DNA of 64,000 nt from Chrysoporthe austroafricana (GCA_001051155.2 JYIP02000005.1:1984001-2048000); one strand, 5' to 3'. Shown: positions 1 to 10,639, counted from the first letter of the stretch. The notes: a model not told the origin generated them from the sequence alone. A program made the numbers and translations.

Positions 1-2
1 AG

Positions 3-146
3 GCGTACGTCGAGCTGAAGAAGCTGGAGAACGCGAGGGCCATCGCGCAGATCATGCAGGAGAACGGCGGCAAGAACCGGCTGCTGCTGGACTCGGAGGG
101 GCTGGGTCTGAATGTTTTTGAGAAGGGCGAGGGCGAGAAAAAATAG
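3..146 (+). CDS. PHB2: Prohibitin-2-like protein, C-terminal end only (cut by window edge)
   Basis: The reading frame is open from the left edge to a TAG at 144-146 and encodes the last 47 residues of a protein. The tail contains AYVELKKLENAR, then AQIMQENGGKNRLLLDSEGL, then GLNVF. This matches the C-terminal part of fungal prohibitin-2, where the coiled-coil end is followed by an NGGxNRLLLDSxGLGLN-type segment. Prohibitins form a ring complex in the mitochondrial inner membrane that acts as a scaffold for proteases and respiratory assembly. The SPFH domain lies outside the window, so the assignment rests on the tail alone. PHB2 fits better than PHB1, whose tail differs. Confidence 0.75.
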   Translation, partial: AYVELKKLENARAIAQIMQENGGKNRLLLDSEGLGLNVFEKGEGEKK

Positions 147-651
147 GCGGCTGGCACCAGATGCAATCTCATCTCCCTCCCCCCTTTCTGCTGGCCTTAC
201 CAGCTCCGGAGCACAGTCTCTGTGTAAGATAATACGACCCAACTATTGCCCTGTCGCGGGCTTACGACTGAAAACAGAGAGAACAGCATTGGCTGTTGAA
301 TTTATCTTCTGACCATGCCACGCCACTTCGTAGTGGAGTGTACTCGGCACCCCAGCAAAGACAAACCGGCTGCGGACCGCCTCCAGGGGTCCCCCGCCGT
401 TCGGGTGCCTGCCCCAAAAGATGCCTGTTCAGTGCCCCTCAGTGACTTAATAAACCGAAGGCCCACAGGCAGTCAGCCAACTGCTATGGCCGCCCTCATC
501 CTCCCCGCAGACTGAACAATTCCCAACAACAAGAATAGACGGCAGCCTCACCCCAGCACAAAACAGCACCAGGTAGAACATACACATCGCCGCCCGTCTC
601 ATCCGATCCATCTGCGCAGAGTCTCACAAGCCCAGCAGCATCACCGGCAAG
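147..651. other. Intergenic: prohibitin 3' region and NEDD8 promoter
   Basis: Both flanking genes are on the + strand. No supported gene lies here; short open frames have no recognisable content. The only distinct element is the AATAAA noted separately. Confidence 0.6.
449..454 (+). terminator. Candidate poly(A) signal for the prohibitin gene
   Basis: An exact AATAAA lies about 300 bp after the prohibitin stop codon and 200 bp before the NEDD8 start. Fungal poly(A) signals are weakly conserved, so this is only a candidate. Confidence 0.25.
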
Positions 652-1180
652 ATGCAGATCAAGTGCGCCCGCCTGCCCGCCCCCCTCCTCTGTCCTGGTA
701 CTTCTGAACGCGCAACGGACGAAGCTGACTTGCAGCCTGCTGCGAACAGGGTGCGGACGCTCACCGGCAAGGAGATCGAACTCGACATCGAGGAGGAGTA
801 CCTGGTATGACCTGCCCGCCCCAAACACCCCGACCGCTACGGCCCGGAACCGGGCCCCCCGCGCACCCAGGTGGCTAACCCGGCGGGCGAACCGCGCAGA
901 TCTCCCAGATCAAGGAGCAGGTCGAGGAGAAGGAGGGCATCCCGCCCGTGCAGCAGCGCCTGATCTACCAGGGCAAGCAGATGTGAGTCCCACCCGGCCA
1001 CCGAGACGGAGAACTAGAGATGCGGCAGCGGCAGCGGCATCGGGCGCGCTGGGGGGCCGCAGGCTCAGGAGCTGGCTGACTCTGCTGTGAAGGGCCGACG
1101 AGAAGAAGGCCGTGGACTACTCGCTCGAGGGGGGGAATGTCCTGCATCTGGTCCTTGCCCTGAGAGGCGGCCTCCAATAG
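652..1180 (+). CDS. RUB1: NEDD8/Rub1 ubiquitin-like modifier precursor (4 exons)
   Basis: Joined exons are 652-662, 750-804, 900-982 and 1093-1180, giving 78 residues. The protein starts [18 protein letters not shown] and ends LALRGGLQ. The diglycine is at residues 75-76 with a two-residue LQ tail to be removed by a hydrolase. Position 72 is Ala, the residue that separates NEDD8 from ubiquitin (Arg72), and Lys48 is kept. NEDD8 is conjugated to cullins and activates cullin-RING ligases. All three introns have a CTGAC or CTAAC branch motif near the acceptor. Exon 1 is only 11 nt and its donor reads GTGCGC, so automatic predictors may miss the start. The downstream neighbour on the opposite strand is Elongin-A, itself a cullin-ligase adaptor. 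Confidence 0.95.
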
Positions 1181-1893
1181 GCATCCGGCGAGCGACGACA
1201 CCCCGAGTCTCCCGAGACAAGCGCGACCGATTAGAAAGTAGAACCACACCTCGAGACAATGGATAGACGTACGTCCAAGAGGGGGGGCCGTGGAGGTCTG
1301 GAAAGGGCAAATTGTGATATGAGCCGCGCATGTCGTGGTCAGCATCTCGTACGGTGGCGTCGGTGCTGTGGACGAGAAGGGCCATGCCCCTCGTGTCTTT
1401 GGTGCGGTTCGAGGCGTTCAGGAAGAACAGACCTTGCGGGTTTCACGAGACACCTGCCTTCTAGAACATATTCTCATAGTGGCAGGCAATGAAGCGTGTT
1501 GATTTGACTCTTGGCATCTTCATTGCGCGGGCGTCGAGTCTCTGGATATATCAAACATGTACATGCTGTCAATGCAAGTGTGCCCTACTTCCTACGAGTA
1601 TCTCATCCGTCAGTGCAGCCAAACGGCCTGAGCAGTAAAGCCGACCTTTTTCAACTAACTCCGCCCTGGTATGAGATACCAGGATGCCCCAATTCCAGCA
1701 CGAATGCAAATACAAAAGTCCTCCAATGCTGTGCTGAGACGCCTTTCATTGTCAACCGATCCAGAACGCCGGCTGTTTGCCTAGTTCCAAGGGCCCCAAA
1801 TCCTGTGACCACGGCCGACCCGAATGATTCCTGATTTCCAGACCGAAGACCACCCAAAGTTCCGTAGCCAGAGAGTAGTATGCTGACGCATCA
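1181..1893. other. Intergenic between convergent NEDD8 and Elongin-A genes
   Basis: This 713 bp region holds the 3' ends of two converging genes. Open frames on both strands are short and show no family resemblance. Nothing else was seen. Confidence 0.6.
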
Positions 1894-3227
1894 TCAAGTC
1901 CGCTTCTTCGGCATGAACACGTCGACCTTCTTCCTCTTGCGCGGCGGCAGCGCACCTGGCGGGCTCCCAGGGCCACCGCCAGGAGGCGAGCTCGCCGAGC
2001 TGCTCCCCTCAGCCGCGGTGTCCGAGGGGAATACCTGTCGCTTCGCGGGCGTGACAGCGGACGGAGCTGCAGGCGGCTTTGCAGGGGACCCTCCCTGGCG
2101 TTTAGAGTGGTCCCGCTCAGGGCTGGTCCGTAGATATGCCTGGCCCGGTGGTGAAGCAGATGTCGATAGCGAGGCCGTGGGCGCGCTCGAGAGCCTCGAC
2201 AGTGCGGATCCCGAGCCCGACGCCGGGACTGTCTTTATGATCACCTTTTGCTGCTTCTTGGCAGCGTTCGCACCAGGAAACAGCAGGTCCGTGGTCGTCT
2301 GCATAGCCGCCGCCTTCGGCTTTTTCGGCGCAGTCGACGGAACCGCGGTCGACTTGGGGCCGTCCGCAGCCCTGGCGGGCGGACCACCAGGCTTGTCGCC
2401 GCTCGACGCGGTTCCGTTCTTGACAGCTAGTAGCCTGGCCTCGCGCCGGGCACGCTCCTCGTCCGCCGGCGATGGCTGCGGCCTCGCCGGCCTGGGCACG
2501 AACTTGGGCTGCCTGCGAATGCGCACCTCCTCCGCGAGCCCCCTGGGGACGATCCTGATCCTCGCCGGCCCCCTGGGCTCGCTCGTGCGCACCCACGTCT
2601 TGGCCAGCGACCTGCGCCGCGTCTCCTCTTTGGCGTGCATCTTGGCCTGCTGGACGGCGTTCTTGGGACGGGGCGCGAACCCGCGCGAGAAGGTGCTGCC
2701 GGCCTTCCATGTCCCCGAGCGGATCGACCTGAGGGCTTGCGGAGGTATAATCCAGGCTGATTTGGCCTGCTCGTCCTGCTGTCGTTTCTCTGCGGTCATC
2801 TCCATTCTCGCTATGTCCTGGGCCTCCTTGATCTCTGTCGGCGCGAAGTTGTCAGCTTTGTGGGAATGCATAGACCAGACAAGCCCTTGGGTGACTTACT
2901 GTCCTCCTCCCACCATTCGGTGAACAAATCGCGCCACGAACCCGGGAATGTTGGTTCTTCCGTCGCTTGCTCCTTTTTGAGTTCTTCCATAAGCCTCTTG
3001 AATCTCTTATCGAATTTCCTCTTCACAAAGGCTTCCCATAGTCCATCGGAATCGTCAAAGATGTGAGGGGATGCTTCCTCGATGTAGGCAAGCTGCTCGG
3101 GTTTTTTCACGAGAACTAGCAGCTCCTTGGCTTTTGGCCATGGAAGCAACTCGGGCATATATTGGACCTGATCAATATGTGCTCGGGCTACCCGCCGACA
3201 AAGGTCGCCGAGACTGGGAACACCCAT
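1894..3227 (-). CDS. ELA1: Elongin-A (RNA polymerase II transcription factor SIII subunit A)
   Basis: Exons are 2900-3227 and 1894-2855 on the minus strand, giving 429 residues; the intron is 44 bp (donor GTAAGT, acceptor AAAG). The N-terminal 105 residues match the Elongin-A domain, with a BC-box-like SLGDLC motif at about residues 5-10 that would bind Elongin-C, then PEQLAYIEEASPHI and LWEAFVKRKF. The rest is basic and low-complexity and ends in a putative nuclear signal, RKRKKVDVFMPKKRT. In yeast, Ela1-Elc1-Cul3 ubiquitylates stalled RNA polymerase II. The start is the ATG directly before the domain. The frame stays open about 20 codons upstream, but without another ATG. Confidence 0.88.
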
Positions 3228-3837
3228 CTTCGGACGGCTGTCTATAGTTTCGAGTTTCTTTGGGGACGTTCTCGAATGTTCCGTCAAGGCAGGCTGCTAG
3301 CACTGCGCAAGTGAGACCGGCGGAGAGTGGTATCGGCCACGTATTCAGGGACGTCTTTCGGGCGCAGGCTGAAGGGGACAATGGAAGGGGGCGCCACGCC
3401 CTCGATTCAACCAAAGAACAATGAACGATAGTCGAACAGAGGAGAAAGAGGACGAGGTCGGCCCATCATATCTGTTTAGACCGTGGGTACTCCGAATGCT
3501 GCTACGACACACACATACGGCTGCAGAGAGTATGACTGAAGGGATTCTCGCGCTGCTACAGATGGACGTGCAGTGGTCGGTGAGGTCGAGGGATCAAGTC
3601 CAAAATATCGCAGCCTCACGCTGGTCCCGCAGCTGCAGGGCAGATCCAGCCCTGCGGAGCGCTAAACCCAAGGCGAAAGAGCTTAAATCTTGGCGCTAAC
3701 TCGACTCGGCACCTTTCAACGGCCAGCCAGACCTGCAACTTCGTCGACCTGGCATTGCAGCCATCCTCTTTGTCTTCCTTCGCAAACACGACCTCACCCT
3801 CCGCCCACAAGCAGCCGTCCACCCACAGGTCGTAACC
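3228..3837. other. Shared divergent promoter region of Elongin-A and THO7 genes
   Basis: This 610 bp region separates two divergently transcribed nuclear genes that both act in transcription or mRNP formation. No gene or clear TATA element was seen. Confidence 0.55.
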
Positions 3838-4962
3838 ATGGCGTCCCCTTGGAACCTCCTCGATCCGGAGGAGGAGAACCAGCTGCACAAGTCCCGCCTC
3901 TTCAGCATCGAGGAGAAGCCCTTCAAGCGCATCACCAAGCGCCTCGCGACCATCAACCAGCTCGCCAACAGCAAGATCCGCCAGACCCTGACGCCGCCGC
4001 CCGAGGCGGCCTCTCAACAGAGAAACGGCGACGAGGAGGAGGAGGCCAGCGCGCCGGCGGCGACCGACTTCGCGCAGCTCAAGGAGGACATCACGCTCGA
4101 CTTCGCGGCGTTCGACTACACCATCGGGCGGCTCCAGTTCCTCCAGACGGCCAACGCGAGCCAGCGCGAGCGGTACGCGGCGGAGCGCGGGCAGATCCTC
4201 GACACGTGCGCGCGCGTGCGCGACAGCACGGCGCAGCTGCGGGTGCAGCTGGCGGCGGCGCAGGCGACGCGGGCGCGGCGGCAGGCGTGGGACGGGCTGG
4301 CGCGGGCCATCTTCGACAACAAGGCGCTGCAGGAGCGGCCCAAGGCGGCGGCGGGGATCGACAAGCTCGAGGAGGAGTGCCGGCAGCTCGAGGCGGAGAG
4401 CGAGACGTACGCGGCGACGTGGCGCGAGCGGCGCGAGCAGTTCAGCCGCATCATGGACGAGAGCATGCGGCTGCGGCGGCTGATCCGCGACGAGAAGGAG
4501 GAGGTCGAGCGGCGCGAGGGCATGGACGAGGACGGCGGCGAGGGTGGCGGCGAGGGCGACGCCGTGCCGGACGGCCACACGCCCCGCCCCGGCAGCGCCA
4601 GCGGCAACGCGACGCCCCGGCCGGACGGCGCCGTCGCCGGCGTCGCGTCGGCCGTGCCCAAGGGGCTCGCGGAGGACGGCGGCAGCACGCCGCGCCCGAC
4701 GCCCGTGGGCGGGATGACGCCGATGCGCGCGAGCCCCGCCCCGAGCGCGCACGAGGGGGGGCTGAAGCCGCCGCCAGAAGCGTCGGGGACCCTCTCCCAG
4801 ACCGGGAGCCGCGCGGGGAGCCGGGAGGCGTCGCCCGCCCGGAGCGCGGGGCCGGAGGTGCGTCACGACGGGGAGGACGTCGAGATGGGCGAGGAGGCCG
4901 CGCCGACGCCGCAGATCACGGTCGAGGGCCAGACGTCGGAGGACAAGATGGATGTCTCATGA
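3838..4962 (+). CDS. THO7: THO complex subunit 7 / Mft1-like protein
   Basis: A single exon encodes 374 residues, with an ACC-ATGG start context. Residues about 1-75 contain LHKSRLFSIEEKPFKRITKR, typical of the Tho complex subunit 7/Mft1 family. A predicted coiled coil follows at about 75-225 (heptad-like, rich in E, R, Q and L). The C-terminal third is disordered, rich in Gly, Pro, Ser and Thr, with repeated TPRP-type motifs and an acidic end. THO couples transcription elongation to mRNA packaging and export. The acidic, disordered tail is common in filamentous-fungal homologs. The gene is divergent from Elongin-A and convergent with tubulin cofactor A. Confidence 0.88.
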   Translation: MASPWNLLDPEEENQLHKSRLFSIEEKPFKRITKRLATINQLANSKIRQTLTPPPEAASQQRNGDEEEEASAPAATDFAQLKEDITLDFAAFDYTIGRLQFLQTANASQRERYAAERGQILDTCARVRDSTAQLRVQLAAAQATRARRQAWDGLARAIFDNKALQERPKAAAGIDKLEEECRQLEAESETYAATWRERREQFSRIMDESMRLRRLIRDEKEEVERREGMDEDGGEGGGEGDAVPDGHTPRPGSASGNATPRPDGAVAGVASAVPKGLAEDGGSTPRPTPVGGMTPMRASPAPSAHEGGLKPPPEASGTLSQTGSRAGSREASPARSAGPEVRHDGEDVEMGEEAAPTPQITVEGQTSEDKMDVS

Positions 4963-5277
4963 TCACCTGCCTCCTGCGTCCAGGTCGAACGGAGTACACA
5001 GGCCGGGGAGCAATGCAGAGGGAGCATATTGGTTTGAGAGTGTAAAATATCTACAAGATACCCCATAGCAGTGACAAATCATTAACGCACTGCGAAGCAC
5101 TGATGCCGAAATGGCCCTCTTCATGTCCTGGTTTCCTATCATAACGGCGATATGCCACCGTGCGCTCGTTGCACCATCTTGGTGACCCGCTCAGCTCGAG
5201 CCTCGTAGTCCCGGTGTCGAGCAACAGAGAAGGCCGGCCCGGTCGTCCCCAGCCCAGCCCGATCCGCCGGATGGCCC
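4963..5277. other. Intergenic between convergent THO7 and TBCA genes
   Basis: A 315 bp 3'-to-3' spacer. No gene or repeat was seen. Confidence 0.6.
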
Positions 5278-5769
5278 CTATGGCTCTGCCTTGAGGACAT
5301 CCTGGCCCTGCTTGAGCGCGTCCCTCGCCTTGGCCAGCTCCTCGGCGGGGGCCTCCTCGCTCTCGGCCAGGGCGATCTGCTCCTCCAGCTTGGACACGGC
5401 GTCGGTGATGCGGCCGCGCAGGGGGCCGAAGACGCTCCTGGTCTCCTCCAGGGCTTGTTTCTGTGCCGTGAGGTTAGCAGCCTGCGGGCGGGGGCCATGG
5501 ACGAGCAGGAGGGGGAGGGGGCCTGTGGATAAGTTGATTCTTTCTTTGGTTTGGGGGGAGGGGCCGGTAGGGTGACAAGCATGACGGACCTCTTGCTTCA
5601 GCATGTACTCTGCGTTCTCGTCCAGGTCGGCGCTGCGCTCCTGAATGTCCTTCTCAAGCTTCTCGACCCGGACCTGCTGGCCGGCGAGCTCCTTGTGGTA
5701 GTAGGTCTCCTCCTTGACGAGGCGCTGGACGGAGGAGGCGGCGATGGAGAGAGGGCTCGGGGCAGGCAT
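5278..5769 (-). CDS. TBCA: Tubulin-binding cofactor A (tubulin-specific chaperone A)
   Basis: Exons are 5590-5769 and 5278-5460, giving 120 residues, the usual TBCA length. The protein is helical: SSVQRLVKEETYYHKELAGQ, then a short linker, then KQALEETRSVFGPLRGRI, matching the three-helix bundle that captures beta-tubulin released from the folding pathway. The 129 bp intron has a weak GTCCGT donor but a good CTAAC branch and CAG acceptor. It contains no in-frame stop, so a retained-intron form of 163 residues is possible. The spliced form aligns better with the family because the helix continues directly across the junction. Confidence 0.9.
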   Translation of the reverse strand: MPAPSPLSIAASSVQRLVKEETYYHKELAGQQVRVEKLEKDIQERSADLDENAEYMLKQEVRHACHPTGPSPQTKERINLSTGPLPLLLVHGPRPQAANLTAQKQALEETRSVFGPLRGRITDAVSKLEEQIALAESEEAPAEELAKARDALKQGQDVLKAEP

Positions 5770-5829
5770 GGTGGGTGGGTGGCCTCTTTTTTTTTTTTTT
5801 GGTTGTCACACCTCTGTGGGCCGAGATAT

Positions 5830-5856
5830 GTGTGTGTGAGAGAGAGAGAGAGAGAA
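5830..5856. repeat. Dinucleotide microsatellite (TG then GA)
   Basis: A short TG run passes directly into a GA run about 60 bp upstream of the TBCA start codon. Confidence 0.85.
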
Positions 5857-6085
5857 GATGTTGCAGGGCAGGCTGGCGATGTGATGTTGGGCGGTGTGTC
5901 TGGGGGCCGGTTTTGTTTGCACGGTGCGCACGAACAAAAGATGGTGGGGCTCGATTTTAAAGTGGTTGCCTCGCGTCGTCACGGCAGCGACGCGCCTGTT
6001 GTACTGTACCTTGTGCTGCCGTACTCAGTAGTGTATTAGTGTATTAGTGCCCCAGGCAACCGATGTGCGCCCCCCCCCCTTCTCC

Positions 6086-6112
6086 ATATATATATATATA
6101 TATATGTATATA
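6086..6112. repeat. (TA)n microsatellite
   Basis: Alternating TA with one G interruption, followed by an A-rich tract. Confidence 0.85.
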
Positions 6113-7914
6113 CCCATGTAAAAAAAAAAAAGATAAAAAGAGCGAGGGAGGGAAAAATGGTAATTGTGACCAAATCGAACCGTAGAATAAATTATGCTCC
6201 CCTAGATGGTTCCTGGGGGGAGGGGCTTCTCTGCATCGTCGTTCCTATTGCCCTATAAGAGCCAGCACAGCTGAAAAGAAGCCGCAAGTGTAAGCAAGGC
6301 GGAAGCATTCCGGCTCGATATTATGTAGGGGCCTGTCGCGAACCCAGGCACAATTCCATTGGAGCAAGATTCCGCTATGCAGCAGAGGAGGCTTGTTTCT
6401 GTGAAACCGGCCTTTCTTGGAGGGGGGGCGGCGGATTACTTACTACTCAGTATGTGTTGTCTCATGCTGTTCGTCCTGACTGGTCCAGGGGTTGTGTGCC
6501 ATGCTCGACATGGCGTCATCCGCAGGCTCAAGAAGAGCAGAAACCGTTGCATGGTCTGGGGCGCAGAGGGGCGCCGTCTGCTGATGGCCAGCATGGTACC
6601 ACCTACCCAGCATTCAGGGCCCCCCCCCCCAAGCACCCCGCGTTTCGTTTCACGAGACGTTCCGATTTGCCCACAACGCCTGCGTCTAGCGGGTAGCGTC
6701 CCCTGCCTATCAACGCAGAGCCGCCCACGCCGCCTGCTGGATGCTGCACTATAGTAGGATAACTCTAGGGGCAGGCTTCCCCGCATCCACTACAATAGCG
6801 CCCACCGTCCCACGTCCAGAAGCCTCTAGAATTCTCACTATCATCAGCACCGCCATGAATATAGATCGCAAGCTGCCATGCTACAAGCCCCGAACTACTG
6901 GGCTGCATAGCTCGCAGTACGAGCTCCCCAGGGAAACCCCCTCGACGATTTCCATACTATCACCATGTAGTACAGCGTTTTCCCGTCTCCCCCGCGCTAT
7001 GTTGCAAAGGCGTGACGAGCTGCTTTCCCGACACGTCCAAGCGCCGCGCTCTGCTCTGCCCATCGCCCCCCCCAATACGGTCTGTACACCACAGCAGTGC
7101 GCATAAGCCAGTATATGCATACCGGCCTCCTCGGCCCTGCGCCGCCAATGACGAGCCCGGCTCATCCGTCGTGCGTCGTGCGCGATGACTCGGCCTCGGT
7201 ACTCGGATGGGCCCCCCATGCTGCGCTGTACGACAAGGCACGCGCATGCGTCGAAGAGAAGAGAGAGAGAGACCCTGCAAGTGTGAAGTCATGGAGCAGC
7301 AGCCCGCCGCCCACCAACGCCGCGACGACCACCACCTCCACCAGCCATAACCACCACACCCACTCCTTTGAGGCGCCCTTCCGACGTGAGTATTGCCGGA
7401 CGGGTCCCTACGAATCACCTGCCGGATTGCGCCGCCGAAATCACATGCGCTCATGTTACGTCGGGAAGCGAGGTATCGACCTCTTCCCTTCCCCCCCCCC
7501 CCACGAAATGTGCTTGCATAGCCATGAGGTCCGCATGAGGTCTGCAGGACCCTCCGGACTTCTGCTTCTCCCGAGCTGGGTCTGGGGTATTTAGATATAC
7601 TACTGATAAGTGGTCCCACGTCGCATTCTCGCCATGGCAGCTGGACGGTTCCAGCGTGGGCGCGTTCAGTTTCAAGTTTTGGGACGGACGTCAATGCTCT
7701 CCTACTGTATAAGGTCTCCTCCTCGTTTTGACAGCGAACTCTTACTTTTACCCTGTACGAATATACTCGTCACATCACTGTTGTGCTGTTCCTCCTCCAA
7801 GGAGCATTGCGACCTCTGCCTCGTGTTGCGCGGCGGCCGGGAGATATCATCACTCGCCAGCGCCTCCTTCCTCTGAGCTCACTGTCTGAGGCCTCGGATC
7901 GGACACGCTACCCT

Positions 7915-7936
7915 GTGATATATATATATATATCAC
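7915..7936. promoter_or_regulatory. Perfect 22-bp AT palindrome upstream of the P450 gene
   Basis: GTGATA, then a TA core, then TATCAC reads identically on both strands. It ends 116 bp before the P450 ATG. It could serve as a TATA region (and GATA-type sites occur at both ends) or be a chance microsatellite. No functional evidence. Confidence 0.3.
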
Positions 7937-8052
7937 ACTCGCCGTCTCTCATCTTGGGCGGCCCCTGGTGATCCGGAGAAGCGGAATCAAGAAGAGACTG
8001 CTCGCCTCTGCCCGGCCAGACTCGAGGTGCGGTCAGACGCACAACACTCAAG

Positions 8053-9767
8053 ATGGGCCTGCTAGAGGACTTCTGGGAGCACGCCTCCATCCGGAGCGTC
8101 TTCGTGCTCCTCATAGTCGCCTGTGTCGTCTTCTCCGTCGTCGTTCGCGTGCTAGAAGACCGTCGACTGAAAGCTATCGGCTCCCGCGCCCCCAAGGTTC
8201 CTGCCAGGCTCCCCTGGGCCATGGACGTCATCTACAGCGTCGTGCAGGCCACCATCCACCACAAGAACCTCGAGAAGTGGACCGACTTCTTTGCGGCCAG
8301 CGGCACCGACGTCCGGGGGACGGCCTCGTACACGGCCGAGATGCGCGCCGTGAACCGCCGGTGCGTCTTCACCGCCGACCCCGACAACATCAAGGCGATC
8401 CTGGCGACGCAGTTCGGCGACTTCGGCAAGGGCGAGTACTTCCACCAGGAGTGGGAGGCGTTCCTGGGCGACAGCATCTTCGCCACCGACGGGCAGCTGT
8501 GGCACAAGAGCCGCCAGCTGCTGCGGCCGCAGTTCGCCAAGGACAGGATCAGCGACCTGCACTGCTTCGAGTCGCACCTGCAGACGCTGTTCAGGGCGAT
8601 GGCGAACGGGGGCCCGCTGCGGGGCGAGGGCCAGCAGGTGGATATGGATGCTGTGAACGGCCGGGTCATGGACATCAGCGACCTGTTCTTCCGGTACACG
8701 CTGGATGTGGCCACCGACTTCCTCCTCGGGAAAGACGTCAAGTCCCTCAGGTGAGCGAGAGAGATCTCCCCCTTCCCCCGAATCCCCTCAGCCCGGGTGG
8801 ATCGCTGTCGAGCCGGGGCTGATGATCTCCCAGCGACCCGGAACAGGAGTTCGCCTACGCCTTCAACGAGGTCCAGCGCATCCAGAACATCATCACGCGC
8901 GCCGGGCCCACGTTCGCGCCCCTGCTCCCCCGGGCCCACTTCAAGCGGTGCCTCGCGACGATGAACGCCTTCGTGTACCAGTACGTCGAGCAGGCCCTGG
9001 AGCTGTCGGCGGCGGAGCTCGAGTCCAAGACCAAGTCCGACGCGTCCTACACCTTCCTGCACGAGCTGGCCTCGTACACGCGCGACCCCAAGGTGCTGCG
9101 CGACCAGCTCGTCGCGGTCCTCCTCGCGGGCCGCGACACCACCGCCGCCACCCTGTCGTGGGCCGTCTACGAGCTCGCCCGGCACCCGGCGGTGGCGGCG
9201 CGGCTGCGCGCCGAGATCCTGAGCGTCGTGGGCCCGGAGCGGACGCCGACGTACGCGGACCTCAAGGGCATGAAGTACCTCCAGAACGTCATGAACGAGA
9301 CGCTCCGCCTCTACCCGTCGGTCCCGTTCAACGTGCGCTTCGCGCTCCGCGACACGACGCTCCCGCACGGCGGCGGGCCCGACGGCGCGCGGCCCCTCGC
9401 CGTGCTCAAGGACACGCCCATCGCCTACTCGACGCTCATGATGCAGCGGCGGCCCGACCTCTACCCGGAGCCCTCGCGCGCCCTCGCGCCCGCGGACCGC
9501 TTCAGCCCGGAGCGCTGGGCCGCCTGGCAGCCGCGCCCGTGGCAGTACATCCCCTTCAACGGCGGGCCGCGCATCTGCATCGGGCAGCAGTTCGCGCTCA
9601 CCGAGATGGGGTACGTGCTCACCCGCATGTTCCAGCGCTTCGGCAGGGTCGAGAGCTTCATGCAGGCCGTGGACGGCGGCAGCCCCACGCTCAAGGCGGA
9701 GATCGTGCTGCAGCCGGGGGACGGCGTGCGCGTTGCTTTCTGGGAGGCGAAGGAGGGCTCAGGTTGA
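8053..9767 (+). CDS. Cytochrome P450, CYP52-type (alkane/fatty-acid hydroxylase family)
   Basis: Exons are 8053-8750 and 8834-9767, giving 543 residues. An N-terminal membrane anchor lies at about residues 15-35. The I-helix AGRDTT is at about 331-336, the K-helix ETLR at about 388-391, and the heme loop FNGGPRICIG places the Cys thiolate near residue 481. The FNGGPRICIGQQFA form, together with EVQRIQNIITRAG, is typical of the CYP52/CYP539 clan of ER enzymes that omega-hydroxylate alkanes or fatty acids. All catalytic motifs are intact. The 83 bp intron has a GTGAGC donor. An intact alpha/beta hydrolase gene follows on the same strand. Confidence 0.92.
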
Positions 9768-10235
9768 GAGGCTTGGGGGGGGGGGCAAAAGGTGAAAAAG
9801 AAAAAAAAAGAACCAAATTAAAAAAAAAAAAAAATTATTTGGAAACTACCGAAAAGGGACTTGAAGATGATGCTTTTCAACGCTGAATGTCACGAGAGTA
9901 GTAGTAGTCTGTCTCGACAGGGGCTTCTGGATACGCGCGGGATGCGCCCTCGCAACAGAACTGGCATGCGTCTGGAAGGGCCACGAACGTGTGTCGTACT
10001 GAGCAATGTGCAGCGATGGATCTGCATGTCTATCTGACCACCCTGCTGACGATACTTTTTTTTTTTTTTTTTTTTTTTTTTTGGGGGGGGGCGTGTTTTG
10101 GGTTTTGTTTTTTTTTTTTGCCCCCCCCTTTTTCCCCCCCCCCCCTTTTTCAACCCAGACCACCACTCGTCTNGAGGCTGGTCAGGGTGAAGGGGGGGGG
10201 GGGGGGGGGGTTGTGTTTGTGGCCCCCTCGGGGGG

Positions 10236-10269
<34 letters not shown>

Positions 10270-10639
10270 GGCGGAGGGATCCGTAGTAGAGCTGAGTCTA
10301 ATCATAGACGCCAACTTATATCCCCCCCCCCCTCTTTTTCAACAGACGGCACCGATAGTGCTTCTGACGGTTCCCGAAGCCGCATAGACCCCACGTGCTG
10401 TGAATAGGCCCGCTGACGAGACCTCACCTCATCCTGCAACCTGGCCCTCATTTAAAACCCCATCTGCCTGCAGTCTGCAGTCACACTCTCGTAAAGCACA
10501 CGTACTGGTGGTCGTCTGCGAGCTTGCCTGCGCCTGGCCCGGCCGTTTCGATCAAGGGACAACAGCCTCGCGCTGACAAGGCTCGACTTCAGATACTACT
10601 GCGGCAGCCTCGCGGACGAGCCCACCAACACCAGCCAGC
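9768..10639. other. Intergenic, containing a low-quality homopolymer stretch
   Basis: No gene supported. Positions about 10056-10268 consist largely of T, G and C runs with one N; see the separate entry. A second C run lies near 10322-10333. Confidence 0.6.
10056..10268. other. Homopolymer-rich, low-confidence assembly segment with an N
   Basis: T runs of over 20 bases at both ends, long G and C runs between them, and an ambiguous base at 10173. The pattern resembles sequencing or consensus failure rather than biology. Length and base content here should not be trusted. Confidence 0.8.

Larger units (their letters stand above)
5770..8052. other. 2.3 kb divergent intergenic region (TBCA / P450 promoters)
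   Basis: No gene supported. It contains a GT/GA simple repeat (about 5830-5856), a TA repeat (about 6086-6112) and a 22-bp palindrome at 7915-7936. Open frames such as 6359-6754 have no recognisable domain or codon pattern. Confidence 0.55.

Noticed and set aside
3228..3287. N-terminal extension of Elongin-A by 20 residues
   Set aside because: The extended frame begins with TTG, not ATG; the first ATG is directly before the conserved domain.
6359..6754. 131-codon open frame in the TBCA-P450 spacer
   Set aside because: No domain, no splice signals in a sensible arrangement, and overlapping frames of similar quality on both strands.
8232..9368. Long minus-strand frame across the P450 gene
   Set aside because: It is an antisense shadow of a GC-rich coding sequence with Arg/Gly-rich, family-less translation.
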